Below are positions 11,509-22,734 of a stretch of 64,000 bases of DNA, piece by piece. The position numbers and the translations under genes are program-made. Position 1 is the first letter of the stretch; each line of letters opens with the position of its first letter. The notes under the pieces are model-generated. The model was not told where the DNA came from. It made no database searches and saw only the letters and a list, made by a program, of their open reading frames with translations. The DNA is from Lindgomyces ingoldianus (lineage: Eukaryota; Ascomycota; Dothideomycetes; Pleosporales; Lindgomycetaceae), in assembly GCF_010093535.1 (NCBI RefSeq), contig NW_022985195.1, positions 64,853-128,852 of the forward strand. Direction: 5' to 3'.

Positions 11509-12521
11509 TTATCCCTTCTTCTTGGACACACCAACAGTGCGACCACGGCGGCCGGTTGTCTTCGAGTGTTGGCCACGGACACGGAGGCCCCAGTAGTGTC
11601 GGAGACCACGATGGGCGCGGATCTTCTTGAGGCGCTCTAGATCGTCACGGAGCTTGCTGTCGACGCCGTTGGCGAGGATCTGGGAGTTCTTGCCATCGAC
11701 AATGTCGCGCTGCCTGTTGAGGAACCATGTGGGGATTTTGTCTAAATTAATCAGCACGCCGGAACTTGCCGTATTGAGGGAGTCGCAGCATACACTGAAG
11801 CGGGTTTTGGATGATGGTCACGATGCGCTCAAGTTCTTCCGATGTGAGGTCACCAGCGCGTTTGGTGAGGTCAACGTCGGCCTTCTTGCAGACTAAGTTG
11901 GAGTATCGGCGACCGACACCCTTGATCTTGGTCAAGGCGTACATGACCTTTTGCTTCCCGTCGACGTTTGTGTTCAACAAACGGATGATATACTGGAAGC
12001 TGTGGCGAGTCAGCATTTCGGAAAGTAAGAATTAACGATCCGATGCCCAGGCACATTGCGTGCCTTCACGTATGATGATGGAGCCGTTCGCTACTGCAAC
12101 ACATGTAGAAGTTCCCATGTCGATGGTTTCTCTCAGTGAACAACCCCATCAAGAAGCCATCAATGTATGCCAAAAAGAGTAGATCGCGGCAGGCGACGTA
12201 TTTCTGGTGCTCGGTCGGGTGTTGGGTTCATATCGCTGTACGGGTTGAGACAGCGAACGACCTACGATCGAGGGTGGAGAATTGTAGGGATTGACGGCAA
12301 AGGGATGCTATATGAGGAATGACGGGGGCAAAAATTACGGGATATACATACTTCGACTTCTCTCCGGTGACGAGCGCTGGGATGCGTTAGCGAAGCTATA
12401 CAGGAAGCAACAGGTGAATGTAATGGCCAGGACCTCGACCATGACGGGGAGAGCCATGGCGCAAGATTAGGCAGACATCCAAGAATCAAGTATGGCATAA
12501 CAAAGGGGAGTACTCACACAT
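11509..12521 (-). CDS. rps18: 40S ribosomal protein S18 (uS13 family)
   Basis: Four exons: 12521-12518 (only ATGT), 12376-12352, 11999-11794 and 11741-11509; 155 aa, the usual length. All introns are GT-AG: 141 nt (GTGAGT), 352 nt (GTATGT) and 52 nt (GTATGC). Splicing gives [20 protein letters not shown], then [36 protein letters not shown] and [20 protein letters not shown], all hallmarks of S18. The protein sits in the small-subunit head and contacts the large subunit. The tiny first exon is inferred from the ATG-T/GTGAGT donor and the exact frame fit. The long second intron could host a small RNA, but I could not define one. Confidence 0.93.
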
Positions 12522-14080
12522 GATGGCGGCTTGACCAGGCTCGTCGATGTTGGTTGTCCTTTCGTAGGTCGCGGGCGCTTTCGAGGTCGATAAGAAATTT
12601 GGAGCGGAGGCGCCAAGAGTGTGGGCTCGGCAATCATGTAAGCGATCCATCCCCAATCAGACAGCGAGAGCCTTCGACAGCATCCTGTCACGTGCAAATG
12701 CTCACTCAAGCCTCCTCTCCCAGCCCCGCACCCCCGACATTTAAGACATTTTTGCAGAACCAACCCTACACAACTCTCTTCTCATCAAGTCACTTTCAGC
12801 GACGCCTAATTTCGATCAGCACTACCAAGTTCTGCTTCTGATTAGCTAGCGAGTCACAGAGGCAGCGACGACTGTGAGCACAGACCCATCGTCATCCCCC
12901 ATTTCTTTCCAGCTGCAGCATTCATTCAACCGTCTCACCTCCATACCTCTCGCATGCGTCTCGCGATTCCAGCAGTCTCCCAGATGGCCAGAAGAACAGC
13001 GGCGCTCCATCCCACTCATCCGCTTTGACATCCCCCAGCCTCACATCACTGGTCTGTGCGTGAACCGGGCGTAGAGGGGATGAACTACAAGCCCCCACCC
13101 CCCCTGGCTCCAAGGCTCCATCATGTGCGCTTCTGGCGGCTTCTCGAGACCCTTTCAGCACGGAGACATGCAAACTAGCTTCGAGCATTCATGGCTGTGC
13201 CATTTCGGCTTCCATCTTAGTTGAAGTTCCACGGATCCGTAGATGCTCGACCCGAATCTGCCTCATCTTGAGCTGTAGCCTTCTGCGTCAGGCTCACGGG
13301 GCGCTCCGCCCTGGGTGGTCGAGGTCATTTCGACAACCTGCAGCTCGTCTTCTTTCAGAAGTCGTGTCACTCACTTGTCGTCGGATTTGACGTTTTCGTA
13401 ATTATTCGAAGGATGCGGGAGGAATCTGCCTGTCTCGCTTACTGGGCAATCTGCTCGTCACCCCATCTGCGGTTTCAGCTTCCCATCCTCACCCTCTGTC
13501 GTTTGCGTGTCACGAACCCTCAGTTTCATCATTTCCCTTGACATTGCATGGAGAACATGCCCGTTTTCGATGTTTTCTTGTTACTCTGCCTCTTGCAGTC
13601 ATTAGTACTGGCCCCATCTAACTCTTTTGTGGAGGCGGAGTTCACACTCAGCCACAGGCCCTTCTCAACATTTTCCTTACCCTTCACGCCCACATGTTCT
13701 GTTTTCTTGCTGCCTGCCAGTGTTCTGCTTGAGCCGCGCGCATGCACTTCAATAATAAGGGCAACCTGTGGCCTCACTTTCGTCAAAGCTTGTTCCTTGC
13801 CGACCTCCGTGAACCTTCATCTGCAGCCTCATCTTTTCGCCCGACTTACACATCCGTGCTGACCGTCGCTCACGGCTATCAGCCCGACTATTTAAAAGCA
13901 ATCGAACGTCATAAGTGATCAATTCTAGCTCTTCATTTCGTTCCTGTCTTTCTTCACGTCTCTCTTTCCACGACTCTTCTAAATCAATGCATCAACCGGA
14001 GCTGGCTTCTGGTCACTTCTGTCACAACCCGCTAGCCTGGGACTAGTCGTCACTAAACTTCTACGAATCGTGCAGACGCC
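12522..14080. other. Divergent upstream region of rps18 and the CxxC protein gene
   Basis: About 1.56 kb without a convincing gene. A 104-codon ATG frame at 13548-13862 has a hydrophobic start but no family features and is not called. The right half is CT-rich, like a long fungal 5' leader. Confidence 0.4.
13888..13898 (+). promoter_or_regulatory. Possible TATA-like element
   Basis: CTATTTAAAAG about 185 bp upstream of the ATG at 14081, followed by a CT-rich leader. Position and motif fit a core promoter, but there is no other support. Confidence 0.3.
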
Positions 14081-15847
14081 ATGGCCGACCGAACTTCCGC
14101 CGAAGGCCTGCCTGGTCCAGCATTCGATCCGGAGGCGTTCCCTGGTCCAACCTCGTCCAGTCCCCGCATGATCAGGCATGATACTACATCTACAGTCAAC
14201 AGTGGAAACATTCCTCCAATTAGCCCCGGGTTCTACAAGTTGCCTATCCATGGAAATTGCCCCAGGTGCCACCATCGCCATAAAGCCGCTACCATCAAGG
14301 TTTCCAGGGATTTGAGCCAGGTTAGCCACGTCTACTGTGAACGATGTGGTGAAAAGTGGCTAGCCTTCGGTGGAGGTAATTCAACCAGAATCTCTTTGCT
14401 CTCAACTCAGACCATGGACCCGGACCCCAATGACGTTGATTTCCGTTCCACGCTTATTGAAATGGTGCGATCTCTCACCGCCGTAGGATCAACAGCTGCG
14501 CTTGCAAGCGTGCCAGAGTCTCCTTCTCGTATCCCGTCTCGGGAGCAATCCGTCAAGTCTACCAATGCGCCATTGGGCCAAGAGCAGCTGCCGTCAAGCG
14601 CTGGTGCTCCAATGACTGCATTCCCTGAACGTACTGATGCATCCCAGGTCACTTCAAAGGTCTTCGATGCAGCGCCACCCTCATTTCCCCCTCCAACTGG
14701 AGCAAACATTCGAGGCGGTGCTGCAACGAAAAGCCCGCGAAGGAAGGCCCTTGTCGCCCAGTTGAAGGCAATCAAAGAACGTATTCCATTCATCAAAAGG
14801 CTTCATTTGAACCAGCTCATGCCATCCAAGAAGAAAGCAAAGGTCCCAGACAAGGACAAAGGGAAGCAGCCAGTTGACCAAGCATTGACCATGCATGAAA
14901 ATCCAGGTACCCTTATTTCCCCAGCTCCCAACGCCACCCCGCCGAAAGCGCCTTCCAATTCCATGGGCATAGAAATATTAAAGACAGCTAGCGATAGGCA
15001 TGATCCTCAGAAGGAATCTGTTGACACGCCACATCCTGGTAGCCTTCCTCACGACAACTTCAAAGAAACTCTCAAGGACATGACCCACGATCAGCGAATC
15101 GCCTGGGTCCGGGAGATGGTCACGGATTCCAAATGCCGCTGCGGCTACTATTGTTACTGCAGGCGTGCTCCGATATCGGCTACCTTTCCTGCCAGCAGCA
15201 GTGGCAGCGGCGGCACTCAGGTAGACGCGTCTACTCTTACATCCCAAGCCACGCGCCAATACCTGGCTCAGAGACGCCGCTCTAACGAGGTCTTCGCTGT
15301 CGGTGGTGCTTTTGACGATTCCCATACACGATCCAGCAGCCCCCGCCGTCCTACCAGTATTGCTAGCCTCAGAACCTCACAAGCCCCAACGATCTATGGT
15401 TCAGAAGGTATGACTGCCACAGCTGGTGGACCTCACTTGTCGTTTCTGGGGGTCGCACCTCCCCCAAGACCAAGATCAAGATCCCCACGGCCGCCGTCAC
15501 TCCCAGCCGGACCTTCTCGGCTTCATGAACAAATCAGTCAAGACGAGATTTCAACCAGGCCAACGGAATCGTCTACATCGGGTAGAGCAGTGGTGAGTTT
15601 ACCTGGTGCACGACCTGTAGATGGGCATGGCCCATCACCTTGGTCGCCAGACCTCGTAGTCGAGAACAACCCCCCGGCACAACCTGAACAGCGCACACCG
15701 CAATCTCAAGAGCAATCAGATGCCGTCTCGATATCTGCAGGAGATCGCCAATCTATCGAATCGGTGCCTCATCTCAACGGGTATCGCACATCCGATGAGC
15801 GTAATGGAGACCTACCATTCTCTCCAGACGATAGACCTTCTCAGTAG
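14081..15847 (+). CDS. Large disordered protein with two CxxC pairs (zinc-ribbon-like), function unknown
   Basis: Single exon, 588 aa. Residues 50-95 form a probable zinc ribbon: FYKLPIHGNCPRCHHRHKAA, then VYCERCGEKW, with Cys at 60, 63, 86 and 89. A second cysteine cluster, KCRCGYYCYCRR, lies near residue 350, after a short predicted helix (DMTHDQRIAWVREMV). Basic, lysine-rich stretches occur around 215-260. Most of the rest is Ser/Pro-rich, including PPPRPRSRSPRPPSLPAG near 465, and looks disordered. No signal peptide or membrane segment. I do not recognise a named family. The arrangement suggests a nuclear or scaffold protein, which is inference only. Confidence 0.7.
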   Translation: MADRTSAEGLPGPAFDPEAFPGPTSSSPRMIRHDTTSTVNSGNIPPISPGFYKLPIHGNCPRCHHRHKAATIKVSRDLSQVSHVYCERCGEKWLAFGGGNSTRISLLSTQTMDPDPNDVDFRSTLIEMVRSLTAVGSTAALASVPESPSRIPSREQSVKSTNAPLGQEQLPSSAGAPMTAFPERTDASQVTSKVFDAAPPSFPPPTGANIRGGAATKSPRRKALVAQLKAIKERIPFIKRLHLNQLMPSKKKAKVPDKDKGKQPVDQALTMHENPGTLISPAPNATPPKAPSNSMGIEILKTASDRHDPQKESVDTPHPGSLPHDNFKETLKDMTHDQRIAWVREMVTDSKCRCGYYCYCRRAPISATFPASSSGSGGTQVDASTLTSQATRQYLAQRRRSNEVFAVGGAFDDSHTRSSSPRRPTSIASLRTSQAPTIYGSEGMTATAGGPHLSFLGVAPPPRPRSRSPRPPSLPAGPSRLHEQISQDEISTRPTESSTSGRAVVSLPGARPVDGHGPSPWSPDLVVENNPPAQPEQRTPQSQEQSDAVSISAGDRQSIESVPHLNGYRTSDERNGDLPFSPDDRPSQ

Positions 15848-17502
15848 CAATGGTGCTCACTTGCTGCGATCTCCTCATCCTCGACTCAACATGAACTCCT
15901 ATCTCAGCACTACCAAGCATGCCATCGTATTCATGGTCCAACGACATATTTTCAATTCACTTCCACACTTGATCGTTTCCCTTGCCATTGCCTCGTATGC
16001 TACCAACAGTTCTTTGCTATCTTGCACTCACTATCAATGTTCCGACTATGTCGGCACCGGATTCGACACAACAGTTTACCCAGCATCACTTCACTACCGA
16101 GCTACATCATGAACCTCCTCGCTCGCTTTCAACGGCAGGGACTTCGTGTTTCCGTCTCTTCTTTTTATTTGCTCATACCCACAATACCACGAACGCAATG
16201 AGCGCTTCAGCACAACCCCACTGCAGCATGTATTTATCTTTCCTGTCTTTATTGCGTTGCGGCATCTCTCTCTCCAGCATTTCTGTATATCCACTCCTTC
16301 ACGATATATGGGTATGGACTATGCGAGATTATGTGTTATGGCGAGCTACAGTCATTCTCACTGTCTAAGGTGTTCTTCGGACTTTGTGGTGGCGCGTTGA
16401 TTGGTGGCGCAATGGATCAGCGGACTGAAGGGGGATATTGGATTGGCGCGCTATACCCTCCTTCCCGGATTCGTTTCTTCTACATTTTAGTCGTTAGAGG
16501 ATGAAAGATCGAAATCGAACACGTACTGTCGTTTTCTTACTAAGACTTTGGAAAAAAATTGACTACAACCGCTGGAGTTATTTTCTCCTATTTAAAGCCA
16601 AAAATATTCGGCATAATAAGAGCAGGTCCGTCAGTCCGCCAGAGGAGAGTTATTCAGAGGGTTTTATTACGATCAAAAGAGTAAAGGACATGTTTGCTTG
16701 ACCTAACCAATCCTGTGGCCACGGCCTCATGGGTTAACTAAGCTCTTTTCAGACCCGCCGACACAGCCGCTCATTGTGCACCAATGCCTAAGTTAGACGA
16801 TAGCATCGTATTGTAGTTGAGTCAAGTTGTTGAAGTTATTTAACAAACGCTTTTGACAATGATTTTTAGGATCAGAACCCGAGTGCTGCAACGCTCTACA
16901 TGTTCGCAGATCGAAGGCAATATCATATATGAGTATAAAACAGCTGAGAAGGTGAAAGAGCTCAAACTTCGGACGGCCAAACGCATTAGGTGTTACTATC
17001 TAGATTGGCGATTGTGCCCTTAGTGTTGCTTCCGGTTCTCTTGAGACCTCGGTTCAGACCACTAGACAATGGTATTTCTTTCGCTTCTTTCAACTATTTC
17101 CCTCTCGTTGACTCTTGCGATGAGCAACTGTGGATCGTAATGTATTCTACTTACAGTTACTATCTTCTTTCTATGCTTCGATTGCATAGCGGTATTATAT
17201 TCTTGGGCACTCGTTTATGGAAATTGGGTCTTTTCCCCGGAGTGAATTAAGAGATAGGGCATAGTCCAGGCCAATGTCTTTAGCGTTTACCCGCAAAGCC
17301 ACCTACCTAGCTAAGTAAAACCTTATAAAGGCGTTAGCCTGTTTAGACCCGTCCAAACCAATGGGAAACAAGGTCAAAGACTAAGATACCCAAATGCCAT
17401 TGCAAGCACTTTTACAAAGACCAGATCACCAAACAAAACCCAATGCATAACCCATGCAAGAATATCACTCCAAGCACAGACCCAAGCCTCTACCGTGGGC
17501 AT
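15848..17502. other. Gene-free stretch of about 1.65 kb
   Basis: Between two convergent genes. Moderately AT-rich after 16,500, but TGA, TGG, TCA and CCA are still common, so it is not RIP-depleted. No supportable gene or RNA. Confidence 0.4.
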
Positions 17503-18783
17503 TCAGACTCTGGGATAAGTCCTCATAACCCCCTGATACTCCCCCACAAATTCATTCAGCCTCCTCTCCACACTCGCCCTCCCCTTCCACTCCCAACTCA
17601 ACCCCAAGTACGCCCAAACCCACTTCGTCGTAACCTCCCACGCTACCTTCATCCCCACTTTCCCACCAACTGGCCCCACTCCCCTCACCATATCCCTTGC
17701 GCCCGGGTACTCGCTGGAAGTGATGTTGAGGATCAGCGGGAGGTCGGAGTAGTCGTATATTTGGCCGGGAAACAGGTCCCATTCTGTGGCGTCGCCGCGG
17801 AAGTGCGGCCAGGATGCGTTCCAGTGCGGAGAGTCTTCGCGGCGGAAACCAGGGGAGAGGCCGAAGAAGAGGATCGGGGCGTAGGTATCAGAGGGGATGA
17901 GGGGGGGTGTGCCAGCGAGGTTAATATAGACGCTCGAGTTCGCGGCGAGGTATGGAGAGGGGGTGGAGGGAAGAGTGGATAGATAAGTGGATATGGAGCC
18001 GCCGAGACCGTGGCCGATGATGTTGGTGTTAGCAGGCAGTGTGTTGAACGCTGCGTTTTGAGGGATGGGAATGAGCGTTGTGTTTAGCCCTGCGGATTGC
18101 AGAATTGTATAGTTCCGGAGGGAGGTGGTTACGATTTCGAGGTCTGAGAGCCGGGTATTAAAAGCCTTTGTAACCGTTGCGTTCCAGGGATTCATCGCCA
18201 CGAACGGATCTAGTTCCACTTTCTTCAAAGCTGTGCTGTTCTCGGATCCAGAACCCGGGTCCAATTCAACGATGCTGCTGTCATACGGATGATCAACGGT
18301 CACGACTACATAGCCCTGACTCGCAATCTCCTGTGCAATTGCACCATACAGAAACCTCGTCGTCCCTACATTTGGTTCAATCACGACGACTGGATATGCA
18401 GTAGGATTCGTCATATTCCCCTGCTTAACGCCACAACAAGCCTGGAACTTGATGTTCTCGAAAATACGAGAGTCGTTCTGCTGACTGCCGAAGAACTGTG
18501 CGCCGGAGACTACAGCTGTAGCATTGGGCATGTATGCGGGATAGCACCTGCCGCTGCAGATGTTCTTGCGTAGCGGATAGAAGACAGAGATCATCACATG
18601 TCGTCCTGCAGTTGGGTCGGGGTGGTAGGGATCGGGGCTTGAGGGGGAGTGGAAGTGGAGGTGTGAGATTGTGACGTTATAGTCCCTTCCTGAGGGGAGA
18701 GGGAGGAGTTGTTGGGCCTGACTGGTCGTGAGGTGGGCTAGGAGGGATATGCTAGCTAGGAAAAGGGCTGAAGGGAGGAACAT
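17503..18783 (-). CDS. Secreted PAF-acetylhydrolase-like alpha/beta-hydrolase, catalytic triad replaced
   Basis: Single exon, 426 aa. A signal peptide, MFLPSALFLASISLLAHLTT, leads into SQAQQLLPLPSGRDYNV. The body follows the fungal PAF-AH-like pattern: MISVFYPLR, YPVVVIEPNVGTTRFLYGAI, GYVVVTVDHPYDSSIVELDP, NIIGHGLGGS, YINLAGTPPL, WPHFRGD and DYSDLPLILN. Active family members have Ser in GHSxGG, Asp in NxDG and His three residues before F/Y-SD. Here those positions are Gly259 (GGT), Ala290 and Ile342. The ORF is otherwise intact, with several N-glycosylation sequons and paired cysteines. It probably has a non-hydrolytic role, or is recently released from constraint. The frame extends upstream only without ATG, so the signal-peptide ATG is used. 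Confidence 0.78.
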   Translation of the reverse strand: MFLPSALFLASISLLAHLTTSQAQQLLPLPSGRDYNVTISHLHFHSPSSPDPYHPDPTAGRHVMISVFYPLRKNICSGRCYPAYMPNATAVVSGAQFFGSQQNDSRIFENIKFQACCGVKQGNMTNPTAYPVVVIEPNVGTTRFLYGAIAQEIASQGYVVVTVDHPYDSSIVELDPGSGSENSTALKKVELDPFVAMNPWNATVTKAFNTRLSDLEIVTTSLRNYTILQSAGLNTTLIPIPQNAAFNTLPANTNIIGHGLGGSISTYLSTLPSTPSPYLAANSSVYINLAGTPPLIPSDTYAPILFFGLSPGFRREDSPHWNASWPHFRGDATEWDLFPGQIYDYSDLPLILNITSSEYPGARDMVRGVGPVGGKVGMKVAWEVTTKWVWAYLGLSWEWKGRASVERRLNEFVGEYQGVMRTYPRV

Positions 18784-19702
18784 CTTGGTGAAGATGGAGG
18801 AAGCGGTCGTTGGGTAGAGTTGAGATTGTAGAGTCTGGGGAGGTGAGGGAGGGGATAACGAGAGACTTAGAGAGGGGTCTTCATATAGGCTGACAGTCAA
18901 AAATTGTCGAAATCCCTCTGACGTAGATGTATTGCTTACCCCAATTCACTCCACGCCCCAGAGTGACCTCCAAACAAGCCCACTTAGTCACTTACACGCT
19001 GCATTCCACCACACGCCCCTGTTCCACTCACTCCCTCACCGCTTCCAAGCCCCAAAATACCCTCTCATCCACCCTCTCCACAGCTCTTCCCATCCACCAT
19101 TATCGCCGAATCTGCGGTACCCCCAAACGCGGAGAAGTGTCAGCCAATGCCGATCCCGCCACCAACCAAGACATGCTCATACTCTAAAGTTTCTGGAACG
19201 CCAAGGTTGCACTTTAGGGCGGCACGGCAGCAATATGGATCGGCGTGTCCTACTTACCCGACGGCTAAGCTTCCGCCACATGCTTGTGCGAGTGGCTAGC
19301 TGCTGTGTACCTGCTTTAACCAACATGGGTGTGGATGTCGATATAGATGCGGGGGAATATGAGGGGCATTTTGCGACATCTGTGTTGGTGGTTTTATGAG
19401 AGTTGTAGAGCTAGCAAAGGGGTGGGAGTGGGGTGACCTACCCTAACTCTAAGCAGAGATATTATTCGGGTTTCAAGTATTTCTAGAAAATATTGGAGCG
19501 GGCATGTACTTGGTATTTTGAGGATATTGTTGCAACATCACTGGTGATAGGTAGTTTTGATATGAGATGCAGACCTAGAAAGGAGCTGGTGGAATAAATT
19601 CCTAACTAAAGTGTAACCGAAAAGGGCCCAGTGCTCTCATCTGGTATTTAAGTATTCCTGGGAAATTTAGAACTATCATTCAATCCACGTCGCTGTATCC
19701 TT
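18784..19702. other. Intergenic region
   Basis: About 900 bp: upstream sequence of the PAF-AH-like gene, then sequence with no gene I can support. Short frames at 18927-19399 overlap in two phases and lack family features. Confidence 0.4.
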
Positions 19703-20521
19703 CTACTCTTCCTCGCTATCAATCTCCAAGTCCTTTGGCGCATCGCTGAGCTCCTCGTTATCACTAGCCTCATAATTCCTTAGAATATATTCCTACTCCG
19801 TATCCGCACCGTCCTCCGCTTCGTTATCGTCTAGGTTGATATGTCCTGTGCCATTGCTCTTTAAAAAACCAACTCTTGCTCTGTCTAGAAGCCACTTAGC
19901 GTGGGGGTGTGGTGTGGATATGGATGCGGGAAAAAATGAGTGAGTACTTCTTGGGCGACATGAAAAGACTAGTGATGTTTTTGATAAGATGTTGAGGATT
20001 AGCAAGGGCCAAGAAAATGCATCCCCAGATTCGAAGTCGACCGCGAAGAGTGCCGAGATATTTTCGCCTCTCACATTTTTGCTCTCTCTGATTCGTCACC
20101 ATTGTCTACATATCTTCAGAAATCGCAGTTCCTGTCTTCTTTTCCGCTTCCCCCACCTCACCTGCCAAATCGCCCAATTCACCCTGAAGCTCACACGCCT
20201 CATCATATGCCATCTCCGAATCCACCCATCCTCCCACTCCGAATCCCCTGCGTAAAAGTGTCTAATCTCACCCACTCCTCTCAAATCACCCCTTGCTGCA
20301 CCCTAAAAACCACTCCCTACACACATCACTTCCAAACTCGTCATCCTTAGGGTGTTATCTGACCTGCCCCATTTCTCCACTAACCCTCTCTCCAGCGGAC
20401 TCACAGTGTTGGAGAGATAGGATAATAGCCAGTCACGCGTTTGCAGCAGTCTCGATGCCCTACTCCGTGCTTCGTCGTTCCAGCTCCAGTCTTCAAGCCA
20501 GTGCGTAGATACTTCATAAAT
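19703..20521 (-). pseudogene. Decayed protein-coding gene, family not recognised
   Basis: Protein-like sequence on the minus strand is broken across three frames. 20521-20303 reads as a helical segment (THWLEDWSWNDEARSRASRL, then LLQTRDWLLSYLSN) to a TAG. About 20220-19896 reads LQGELGDLAGEVGEAEKKTG, one internal TAG, then RRKYLGTLRGRLRIWGCIFL, which looks like a membrane helix with a positive inside edge. 20074-19703 ends in an acidic stretch, INLDDNEAEDGADTE, a TAG at 19793-19795, then EYILRNYEASDNEELSDAPK and an acidic tail. The residue patterns look like former protein rather than chance frames. It could be one gene with frameshifts or two adjacent remnants. Confidence 0.45.
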
Positions 20522-21013
20522 CGTGGCTAAACCTTGCGCTAATTTGAGTCAATGGCGATGTGCAGGGATGCTTCGCGGGCAGGATCCCGAACTCAAGCCA
20601 TCGTGAAACTATCTAACGGTCCGGATCTAAGTGGAGTGTGGGAGGGACTTGGTAAGAGATAGAAGAGTGAGGTGTTATGCAGCGTGGTTACAGGCGAAGT
20701 TGAGGTGGTTATCGTGAAGATTTTGGTGGTCGGCTAGATACAGTGAGCAACAGTGAGGGGAAAGTAGCTAACACTGCAGCGTCTGAAAGCGGTTAGGACT
20801 GAAATGTGGCCATAGCAGATAATTACTTACATTTAGATCTTCCTGACCTCAGATCCATCTCAGACAATGCCACCATCGAATGATGTTGCCAAATGCATAG
20901 TATATCCGGATCCTCCATGGTCTACTTTCAATCTACGAGCTCATCTTCAAAGTCCCTCGTTGAAATCCAGTAGACTATCAAAATCATAACATCTTTCCCG
21001 CCCCGAACTGGCC
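20522..21013. other. Intergenic region
   Basis: About 490 bp between the decayed gene and the 3' end of dus1. It may include the 5' part of the decayed gene. Nothing else is seen. Confidence 0.4.
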
Positions 21014-22734
21014 TCACCCGCACACCACAACCTCCTCAGGCCGAGGACCAACAGCTTTCGCATCCGCCTCCTCCTGTGCCAATCTCTTCTTCTCCTTCTT
21101 ACTCAGCTGCATCGAGCCCTTCTCAATGGCCTCCTTAGGTACCGGGCGTACATATGGCTGACATACCCACCACGGGCGTTTACAACGGGCGACCGCTGCG
21201 AGAGAGGACGTATATGGGTCGTCGGGGATTTCTTCCAGGCTACCGTTCACCCCATTTTGAGCGTCCTGATTCTGAACAGTCTCTGTCGTATCTACCTCGC
21301 TAGTAGCTGGCTCATCAACATGCTCCGTCTCATAAGCAATTAAGCCTTCTTTCACAGCCTTCTCCACCAAACTCAGCACATTCTCAAAGGCATCGATATC
21401 ACCAACCCTACACCTAGCCAATGCATCTCGCACATTATGATGTTGCGCGACGAGAGGTCTCAGCAGGTGGAATAGGTGAGCCTGCATCGCCGTGAGATTC
21501 GGGTTCTTGACCTGCTGCTGCTTTCTGTCTGCCTTGGAATGCTTCCTCTTCTTCCTCGCCGGGCCTTCAGAATCTTCCTCCTCCTCAACCTCAACCTGCA
21601 CTTCGGAATCCGATGGTAGGAACAGCGGCGTCCGCTTTGGCGGCGCTTCCCCGAGTGCGTGCTTGTGAATGATATCCATATACCGCCTCATCACAGCATC
21701 CATTCTATATCCACCTTTCCCGTCTCTTCCGCGCCAGTACTCTCTGCCTTCCTGGCCAACTGGTGGGGGTTTAGCAAAGATGGTAGGATCATAGAGATTG
21801 CCTTCTGCGCTCATGACGGCATCTGCACCGGTCTCTTGCAAACATCTATCAATATCGTCATGCTGCAAGATATTCCCATTCGCAAAGATTACCGTCTCTT
21901 TTGGAAGATTATCCCTGAGATACCGGATCACACTCCACTCCGCCAGGCCGGTGTTATGGCCTTTCTGCTCTCGTCGCCGCCCATGCACTGTGATGATGCT
22001 TGCACCAGCCTCAAGCATAGTCTTAGCGTAGTCCAAGGTCTTCTCTCGCGTCTCGAGGATCCGCATCTTAGCTGTAATTGGAACGTCTAGCTCCTCATGC
22101 AGTTTCCGGATCATACTGGCAATGAGGCCCCAATCCTCCTGCAAGAAAGCACCATACTTCCCTCTCTTAGCAATGCCCTGGGGGCACCCCAGGTTCAGAT
22201 CTACAGCATCGCAGAAAGGCGCCACGTGCTTAGCAGCATTCAGCAAATCGTCCGGGTGGTTTGAGCAGAACTGTACGAACAGTGGCCTGTCAAACGCCGT
22301 ATTGCCATCGAGGTGGCGCTCCGACTGGGGAAGCTGCGATATGTGATACGGGTCCACAGGCGAGGGAATTGCAGACTTCAGTGGCTGGAAGTGCGAGTCT
22401 CGGTACTTGGGCATGTCAACAAACATCTTGGAATGGAACATGGGCGAGTAGGCGAGCAGGCTCGACCGCAAGGGTGGAGGGAGGAAGGAGCGAGTGAGCA
22501 TCCGCCATGCCTGGCCCTCTGGTTAGCCTAGCTATGACGAGTACATGCGGGTGGTAGAGGGAGATGCATGCGTACAAATTCCGACTGCTCGACCATGGGC
22601 GCAAGCACCATCTTCGGGCTGCCAATACTCTCATAGAAATCACGTCCATGCAATTTCGCCTTATTCTGTGGTGTAATAGCATGTCCGTTGTTGTCGGCCT
22701 CCTGTCGTAGCTCTTGCCCCATCTCGGAACCCAT
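21014..22734 (-). CDS. dus1: tRNA-dihydrouridine synthase 1 (Dus1)
   Basis: Two exons, 22734-22576 and 22510-21014, over a 65-nt intron (GTACGC..CAG, phase 0) that joins MVLAPMVEQSEF to AWRMLTRS; 551 aa. Dus1 reduces uridines 16 and 17 in the tRNA D-loop, using FMN and NADPH. The TIM-barrel part carries the family signatures LAPMV (44-48), VQFCSNHPDDL, DLNLGCPQGIAKRGKYGAFL with the catalytic Cys162, PITAKMRIL, ITVHGRRREQKG, IFANGNI and DAVMSAEGNLYDP. The C-terminal half adds an acidic and then lysine-rich insert (EVEEEEDSEGPARKKRKHSK), possibly a nuclear signal, and ends in a lysine-rich tail. Start: first ATG of the frame; a second ATG four codons on is equally possible. Farther upstream the frame starts only with TTG. 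Confidence 0.92.

Noticed and set aside
12000..12351. C/D-box snoRNA in rps18 intron 2
   Set aside because: ATGATGA occurs only on the antisense strand, and sense-strand C and D boxes are too imperfect and lack a terminal stem.
13548..13862. 104-codon ATG frame with hydrophobic start upstream of the CxxC protein gene
   Set aside because: Could be a small secreted protein, but the hydrophobic stretch is not followed by a convincing mature part and it lies in a CT-rich leader-like region.
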